DNA from: Pseudohongiella sp.
Lineage (GTDB): Bacteria; Pseudomonadota; Gammaproteobacteria; Pseudomonadales; Pseudohongiellaceae
DNA: 9,008 nucleotides
NCBI GenBank assembly: GCA_030652635.1
Contig: JAUSPW010000595.1
Location: 1-9,008 of the forward strand
Reading direction: 5' to 3'
The notes under the pieces are model-generated. The model worked only from the letters and a program-made list of their open reading frames with translations, ran no database searches and had not been told where the DNA came from. Below are positions 5,550 through 9,008 of this stretch, piece by piece (the stretch's first letter is position 1; each line of letters starts with the position of its first letter). The translations under genes were made by a program, and so were the position numbers.

Positions 5550-7127
5550 TCAGGCATCCAATGTTCCGTATTTCATCAATTTCTCAATATTATGGATCAC
5601 GCAGTACAACTGCCATTGACCCTGTACTTTCCTCAGTCCACGAAGGCCAAACCGATTCAACCCCTTGTTCACGGTGATATTGCCAAACACCGGCTCCACC
5701 ACGGACATTCTGTGGCTATAAATCTCTTTGCCTTTCTGGCTATCAACACGCTCTTTCATCCAGTCCGTGTAACTGGCATTGCCAACTCTATTGGATGCCT
5801 CTTTCTCTAGGATAAAGGACACCTGTCGACCATGTCCTTTTCGCGTGTCTGCCGACTCGGGGTTTCTCATGCACTTTGCTTTCAATGCACAGTCTCTGCA
5901 CTTGCTCAATCGTCCTTCAAAAAACAATTTTAAGTTGCCCTGGATATCTCTGCGCTCACTTTTTAACCACATCGCTTCACCGGCCGGGCACACACAGGTT
6001 TTGGTTTTTTGATTGAGCACAAACTCACTTGGAGCAAATCCTTGTGGTAACCGTTTTTCGTTCTGGTGCCGTTTCCCATATTTAGTTTTCTGGGCAGCGA
6101 ACTTCGGGTCACGGCTGCGGAACTGGTTGTCGGGTACGTAGGCGTTGATTTTTTGATCGTGCAAATACTGCATGTTGGCTTCGTTCGCAAAGCCCGTGTC
6201 TGCGGTGAGTACCGTGCCGGTAGCGTAGATGTTTCTGCTGATACCAAGGCGCTTGTAACGCTGCTTGATGAGTTCTGCAACAGGCTGAAGGGTATGGTGT
6301 TCCTGGCCTTCCCCAAAGGCCTGTGCTTCGATGACAATTTGGTGTTTCTTATCTACTGCTGCCACACCGTTGTAGCCTTGAATCGTGCCTTTGCTGGTTG
6401 TCATCTTGGCACTTTCGTTATCCGTTATATTACTTTTCACTTCCTTGCGACTGCGGCCTTTCCCCATCCGTGGCGCAGCGCTCTTTAGGAATTTATCGAT
6501 CTTCTCACTGGCGCTGTTGAGAGTCTCAATTGTTTGCTTTAAACGTTGAGCGCGATCCTGCTCACTCGATTCACTTTTGTCGATACGTTTGTGCTCTTTG
6601 ATATGGTGGCGAATCTGACGCTGGATCTTGTCACGTTTCTCTGCCAGCTCCTTCAGCGTGCCCGACCACTCTTTGGCTGCATTCGATGATATTTTACAAC
6701 CGTCAATCGCAAACAACTCATTGCCGAGTAATCCCTGCTCGTGACACACCAACAGTATCTGTTCAAAAATCTGCTCAATCTGATTGGTGTAGCTGCTGAC
6801 AAAGTTGGCGATCGTCGTAAAGTGCGGGACGCTGTCACAGGACAATGCCTTAAAAATAATATTTGTCTGACAGCACCACTGGATCTGACGACTTGAGGTG
6901 ATGCCTTTGGAGTAGGCAAACAGAATAATCTTCAACAATATCGCAGGATCATATGCTGGCCTGCCGCCGTCATCATTGTTGTAGTTTGGGTAATAAACAG
7001 AAAGATCAAGCTTGTTGTCTATCAGATAATGAATTGCGTGCTCAAACGTTCCTGGCTGCAGCTGCTCTTCATAATTGATCACCACCATCGCTGACTGATT
7101 GTAATCATAATGTTTGAACTTTGGCAT
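5550..7127 (-). CDS. IS1182-family DDE transposase
   Basis: 525 aa from ATG 7127; a GTG ten codons earlier is less likely, since relatives begin near MPKFKHYDYNQ. The N-terminal part (MVVINYEEQLQPGTFE, residues 14-29, then DGGRPAYDPAILLKIILFAY) is the DUF772-like DNA-binding region typical of this family. The catalytic triad is visible: D142 in LFAIDGCKISSNAAK, D310 in VLTADTGFANEAN, and E478 in HRMSVVEPVFGNI. A charged coiled-coil insert lies between about 150 and 215. A cysteine cluster (CVCPAG, CRDCALKAKCM, about 378-419) suggests zinc binding. It is full length with all catalytic residues, so it should be functional. It catalyses cut-and-paste or copy-type movement of the surrounding element. 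Confidence 0.93.
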   Translation of the reverse strand: MPKFKHYDYNQSAMVVINYEEQLQPGTFEHAIHYLIDNKLDLSVYYPNYNNDDGGRPAYDPAILLKIILFAYSKGITSSRQIQWCCQTNIIFKALSCDSVPHFTTIANFVSSYTNQIEQIFEQILLVCHEQGLLGNELFAIDGCKISSNAAKEWSGTLKELAEKRDKIQRQIRHHIKEHKRIDKSESSEQDRAQRLKQTIETLNSASEKIDKFLKSAAPRMGKGRSRKEVKSNITDNESAKMTTSKGTIQGYNGVAAVDKKHQIVIEAQAFGEGQEHHTLQPVAELIKQRYKRLGISRNIYATGTVLTADTGFANEANMQYLHDQKINAYVPDNQFRSRDPKFAAQKTKYGKRHQNEKRLPQGFAPSEFVLNQKTKTCVCPAGEAMWLKSERRDIQGNLKLFFEGRLSKCRDCALKAKCMRNPESADTRKGHGRQVSFILEKEASNRVGNASYTDWMKERVDSQKGKEIYSHRMSVVEPVFGNITVNKGLNRFGLRGLRKVQGQWQLYCVIHNIEKLMKYGTLDA

Positions 7128-7180
7128 GTGGCTTACCTGATTCTGTTGCGGTGTCACATTTTAGCAGAACGGATGGTTTT

Positions 7181-7200
7181 GTGGTTTTTTCTACAGCCTC
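7181..7200 (-). repeat. IS terminal inverted repeat, right end
   Basis: Read on the minus strand it begins GAGGCTGTAGAAAAAACCA, pairing with the left end. The flanking AAC at 7201-7203 is the second copy of the target duplication. Confidence 0.85.
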
Positions 7201-7203
7201 AAC

Positions 7204-7320
7204 GCCAAGTTAACCGGCAGAGCGGAACCGGCTTTCCGGCCGAGCGGTTTGCAGCGGGGCGTAAAATTTGCGAAGCAAATGCTCCGCTGCAAACTGTCCG
7301 CGTTGAACACCTGGTTATGC
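7204..7320 (-). other. attC site of the GFA cassette (hairpin part), interrupted by the IS
   Basis: On the minus strand it begins GCATAAC (R'', 7314-7320), the exact complement of GTTATGC at the 5' end of this cassette. GTTTGCAGCGG pairs with CCGCTGCAAAC, and ATTTGC with GCAAAT at the tip; a second small hairpin (GGCCGGAAAGCC) lies in the other arm. The site ends CTTGGC-GTT at the IS, and AGGC continues on the far side at 5392. The uninterrupted site would be about 124 bp. Confidence 0.8.
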
Positions 7321-7324
7321 AAAT

Positions 7325-7717
7325 CTAGTTCTCGGACCTTTGCTCTGCATGTCCGCCAATGATGTTCCAGCCTGCCTTTGAACCAACGTAAATATGCCTA
7401 GCTACAGACAAACCTTCGTCGCTGTCGAGGCCCCCTGCTGGCACATAATAGATACCATACCTTTCGTCTTTACAAGGCGCTTTGGAGCCGCAAACTGAAC
7501 AGAACGAAGAAACCCAACCTTCTGATGTCTCAAACTGTCGCAACTCCGCTGGCTCCTTCAACCACGTCAAATCGTTGCCATCAACGACTATGTTTGCATT
7601 GGAGGGCGCACCAGTAACACGCCGGCACTTGGAGCAGTGGCATTGATAGATCTCTCCCTTGCTCGTATATATTTCGTAATGCAGTGCGCCACACAGACAA
7701 CTTCCTTTAAATTTCAA
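7325..7717 (-). CDS. GFA (glutathione-dependent formaldehyde-activating-like) zinc protein
   Basis: 130 aa from TTG 7717, which has AGGAG eight bases upstream. The open frame extends to 7801, but that part lies inside the attC of the preceding cassette and cannot be native coding sequence. Zinc ligands follow the GFA/CENP-V pattern: C7-x-C9 in GSCLCGALHYEI, C26-x-C28-x2-C31 in CHCSKCRR, and C73-x2-C76 in FCSVCGS. The length matches single-domain GFA proteins (about 120-150 aa). The family was named for glutathione S-hydroxymethyl formation from formaldehyde, but most members lack proven activity and their substrates are unknown. It is cytoplasmic, with no signal or membrane segment. GFA genes are frequent passengers of integron cassettes. 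The C-terminus (GGHAEQRSEN) ends at TAG just before R'' GCATAAC. Confidence 0.88.
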   Translation of the reverse strand: MKFKGSCLCGALHYEIYTSKGEIYQCHCSKCRRVTGAPSNANIVVDGNDLTWLKEPAELRQFETSEGWVSSFCSVCGSKAPCKDERYGIYYVPAGGLDSDEGLSVARHIYVGSKAGWNIIGGHAEQRSEN

Positions 7718-7735
7718 TCTATACTCTCCTGAGTT

Positions 7736-7840
7736 GCATAACGCCCCTGATCTGGCGCGAAAGTATGTTGGCGTGGCTTTTGCGCCCTTTGCAAAAGGCA
7801 TGACGACATACTTTTGTCGCTCACGATCGGCTTGTTAGGT
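7736..7840 (-). other. attC site of the PIN-domain cassette
   Basis: On the minus strand ACCTAAC (R'', 7834-7840) directly follows the TGA stop of the PIN gene, and GTTATGC (R', 7736-7742) ends the 105-bp site. AAAGTATGT pairs with ACATACTTT and GCCTTTTGC with GCAAAAGCC around an AAAGGGC loop. R'' is the exact complement of GTTAGGT at 8413-8419, the 5' end of this cassette. Confidence 0.9.
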
Positions 7841-8401
7841 TCAGTCTCTACCATACCAATCCGGAAGCTCGAGACCGCACTCTTGATGTACACGATGGGC
7901 AAATTCATCCCTCGATCTAATTAGGTCTTCTATTTCTGAGATGGCTTCTTCCGCTCTGAGGACAGTAATGCCCATCTTACGCAGTTGCGCTCTCGCACCA
8001 AGTATTCCACCTGGCTGACTCCTCGAGGCCCCGTCATCGGTGATCAGGGGTGCACAGTATTTCCCTGAATTGAAAACTATCTCCACATCGTTCTTTTGGT
8101 TTTGATTGGCACAGCCAGCAGGGAAGATTGCGTTTTCAATATCTGTCATTCGTTGAGCATCGCTTTGGCCATTGGATTCCGTATAAGAGAAAATGTGGCC
8201 ATAGGCCTTTTTCGTCCGTGCTGGAGAGTTCCCACCTGCAGCTTCCTCCATCGCGACTTCAGACATTAGTATATCGATCACACCGTTGTGCGCCCAAGAC
8301 TCAAGTTTATTCATAGCCTCAACTTTCTGACGCGAATTTATTCGATTGGCATCGATGTGATACTGCCTGTAAACGTATCGAGAAGGCATCTCTATGGTCA
8401 T
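7841..8401 (-). CDS. PIN-domain-like protein, candidate ribonuclease
   Basis: 186 aa from ATG 8401, 12 bases inside the cassette start. The open frame continues to 8440 but crosses the attC core at 8413-8419, so the longer version is not native. Possible acidic active-site residues of the PIN fold are spread as expected: D17 in HIDANRIN, E52/E53 in VAMEEA, D105 in NDVEIVFNSGKY, and D122/D123 in APLITDDGASRSQPGGIL. The spacing between the second and third acids is longer than in typical VapC toxins (about 130 aa), and no antitoxin gene is adjacent, so a standard VapBC pair is unlikely. The C-terminal part (VLRAEEAISEIEDLIRSRDEF) is helical. It may be a stand-alone RNase with a stress or defence role, but substrate and activity are inferred only. 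It is intact. Confidence 0.7.
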   Translation of the reverse strand: MTIEMPSRYVYRQYHIDANRINSRQKVEAMNKLESWAHNGVIDILMSEVAMEEAAGGNSPARTKKAYGHIFSYTESNGQSDAQRMTDIENAIFPAGCANQNQKNDVEIVFNSGKYCAPLITDDGASRSQPGGILGARAQLRKMGITVLRAEEAISEIEDLIRSRDEFAHRVHQECGLELPDWYGRD

Positions 8402-8412
8402 GGCACTGGAGA

Positions 8413-8419
8413 ACCTAAC
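8413..8419 (-). other. R' core GTTAGGT at the 5' boundary of the PIN cassette
   Basis: GTTAGGT fits GTTRRRY and is complementary to the R'' of this cassette (7834-7840). It belongs to either an attI or the attC of a cassette further right. A possible R'' GCATAAC lies at 8576-8582, and GCGCTGGCACG (8431-8441) partly pairs with CGTGCTCACGC (8554-8564; 8 of 11), which would make a site of about 170 bp with a long loop. Confidence 0.7.
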
Positions 8420-8796
8420 ATTTGAATAGTGCGCTGGCACGTTTCCAAGCTTTTATGCACCCTATTTCCATACAGCGAAATATGAACTGCTCTCTGTAAA
8501 TCGCTGATACCAGAACCCTGATTCAATTAGAAGGGGAAATTGTCACTATTAAGCGTGCTCACGCCTACTACGTTAGTTATGCGTGCACGGATACCAGCTT
8601 TAGTTGGGACAAGCAATTAGCCGATTGGCTAGAAGGTGCGGTGTTTAGTCGGCGGGATCACTTGGCTCCCCATGGGCACCGCCCTTCGGGTCAGCTACGC
8701 CAATCCAAATTTGCTCTGGGCGATTATGGGATTCGTAATCCGTTTTGGCGGACTACTCACTCCTTCGGAGTAGCTCGGCGGCTTTCCAAAATGCGA

Positions 8797-8819
8797 CTCA
8801 CTGTGTGGAACACAGTGAG
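8797..8819. repeat. Perfect 10-bp inverted repeat with a 3-nt loop
   Basis: CTCACTGTGT and ACACAGTGAG surround GGA. A stable hairpin is expected in RNA or single-stranded DNA. No T-run follows on either strand, so an intrinsic terminator is not well supported. A smaller hairpin (ACTCC-TTC-GGAGT, 8759-8771) lies just upstream. Confidence 0.75.
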
Positions 8820-8892
8820 GAGATGAGGCGGAAATATTACGGGGAAATTACTCGGAAAACCGTCCGAACTTAGGAGCGGCGATTGCGAAGAT

Positions 8893-8937
8893 TCGACATA
8901 ATAATGACCAGAATTGGTCACATATTGGTCATGTCGA
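8893..8937. repeat. Clustered TGACCA/TGGTCA repeats inside a TCGACAT/ATGTCGA inverted repeat
   Basis: TGACCA (8905-8910) and TGGTCA (8915-8920) form an inverted repeat with a 4-base centre, and TTGGTCA recurs at 8925-8931 as a direct repeat. TCGACAT (8893-8899) and ATGTCGA (8931-8937) enclose the cluster. Repeated half-sites of this kind resemble an operator or a folded DNA element. No regulated gene is evident nearby. Confidence 0.55.
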
Positions 8938-8944
8938 CAAGGCT

Positions 8945-8966
8945 TAATCAAACAAGTATTTGATTA
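8945..8966 (-). terminator. AT-rich hairpin and T-tract downstream of the tRNA
   Basis: Read on the minus strand, the tRNA 3' end is followed at once by TTTTTTATTTTT and then by an 8-bp hairpin TAATCAAA/TTTGATTA with a 6-nt loop. The T-tract precedes the hairpin and the stem has little GC, so this is a weak terminator candidate; the T-tract itself may help end transcription. Confidence 0.3.
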
Positions 8967-8980
8967 GCAAAAATAAAAAA

Positions 8981-9008
8981 TGGTGCACCCGGAGAGATTC
9001 GAACTCCC
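8981..9008 (-). tRNA. 3' end of a tRNA, probably tRNA-Arg (partial)
   Basis: On the minus strand the window edge reads GGGAG-TTCGAAT-CTCTC, a T-arm with the conserved TTCGAAT loop, then CGGGTGC as the 3' acceptor strand, discriminator A and an encoded CCA. The anticodon lies outside the window. The implied 5' acceptor strand GCACCCG is common in gammaproteobacterial tRNA-Arg, so that identity is suggested but not shown. Confidence 0.85.

Larger units (their letters stand above)
5399..7200 (-). mobile_element. IS1182-family insertion sequence, apparently complete
   Basis: 1802 bp bounded by near-perfect terminal inverted repeats that start GAGGCTGTAGAAAAA at both ends, containing a single intact transposase. 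The 3-bp sequence AAC flanks both sides (5396-5398 and 7201-7203), a likely target duplication. The element lies in the GTT of an attC core. About 150 bp at the left end (5399-5549) are non-coding and include a possible outward promoter; about 70 bp lie upstream of the transposase at the right end. With the reading frame and both ends intact, it may be a recent arrival and still mobile. Confidence 0.88.
8420..8980. other. Region without a convincing gene; several inverted repeats
   Basis: No frame on either strand has both a good start and protein-like sequence. A plus-strand frame at about 8500-8826 reads IKRAHAYYVSYAC and FSWDKQLADWLEGAVF, which looks partly protein-like, but it has no start with a binding site and degenerates after 8690. 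Recognisable structures are hairpins at 8797-8819 and 8759-8771, clustered TGGTCA repeats at 8904-8932, and an AT-rich hairpin at 8945-8966. It may be a decayed cassette, or the flank between the array and the tRNA. Confidence 0.5.

Noticed and set aside
6066..6488. A 140-codon plus-strand frame inside the IS
   Set aside because: It lies antisense to the intact transposase and has no ribosome binding site or recognisable motif.
8500..8826. A plus-strand coding region or integron integrase C-terminus at the right of the array
   Set aside because: Some protein-like stretches occur, but there is no start with a binding site and none of the tyrosine recombinase motifs (such as HxLRH or a final YTHV-like tyrosine box).
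8757..8951. A 64-codon minus-strand frame near the right end
   Set aside because: It runs through the hairpin and TGGTCA repeats, lacks a ribosome binding site, and has an unnatural composition.
1..9008. A CRISPR array or rRNA gene
   Set aside because: No regularly spaced direct repeats and no rRNA-like conserved stretches were seen.

Overview
The window is best read as a stretch of an integron gene-cassette array of gammaproteobacterial type. It lies between a decayed metal-resistance-like segment on the left and a tRNA 3' end on the right. No integron integrase is visible, so this is either the distal part of a chromosomal integron or a cluster of attC sites lacking an integrase (CALIN). 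The case rests on attC sites read directly from the sequence: after each cassette gene on the minus strand there is a core of the type RYYYAAC, a long imperfect hairpin, then a core of the type GTTRRRY (GTTAGGT, GTTATGC, GTTAGGC, GTTAGCT, GTTATGT). The 7-bp cores at the two ends of one cassette are complementary (GTTATGC/GCATAAC, GTTAGGT/ACCTAAC, GTTAGCT/AGCTAAC), as expected for cassettes that once existed as circles.

Layout, left to right. 1-665 (+ strand): the tail of a probable membrane protein, the N-terminal stub of a mercuric-reductase-like flavoprotein, an intact 71-aa Met-rich membrane protein, and a remnant of a further small gene. About 620-8419 (all genes on the minus strand, so read from right to left): a PIN-domain-like protein (7841-8401); a GFA-family zinc protein (7325-7717); an IS1182-family insertion sequence (5399-7200) sitting exactly in the GTT of the next attC core; a 664-aa protein joining a GHKL ATPase to a PD-(D/E)XK-like nuclease domain (3337-5331); a coiled-coil protein with one C-terminal membrane helix (2769-3254); a frameshifted cassette gene (2527-2744); an SBBP beta-propeller gene with two in-frame stops (867-2327); and a 46-aa fragment (621-761). 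8420-8980: no convincing gene, but several inverted repeats. 8981-9008: the 3' end of a tRNA on the minus strand, probably tRNA-Arg.

Functionally the cassettes are independent units. The most notable is the GHKL/PD-(D/E)XK protein, whose architecture (ATP-gated N-terminus, C-terminal nuclease fold) suggests anti-phage or anti-plasmid defence; this is inference from domains. The PIN-like protein is a second candidate nuclease. The IS has a possible outward promoter at its left end directed at the GHKL gene. Decay increases leftward, away from the recombination end: frameshifts, nonsense codons, mutated cores and lost attC halves. This agrees with the oldest cassettes of an integron lying farthest from attI, and places the expected attI/integrase side to the right. 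Cassette boundaries also correct several gene starts, because naive open frames run back into the attC of the preceding cassette.
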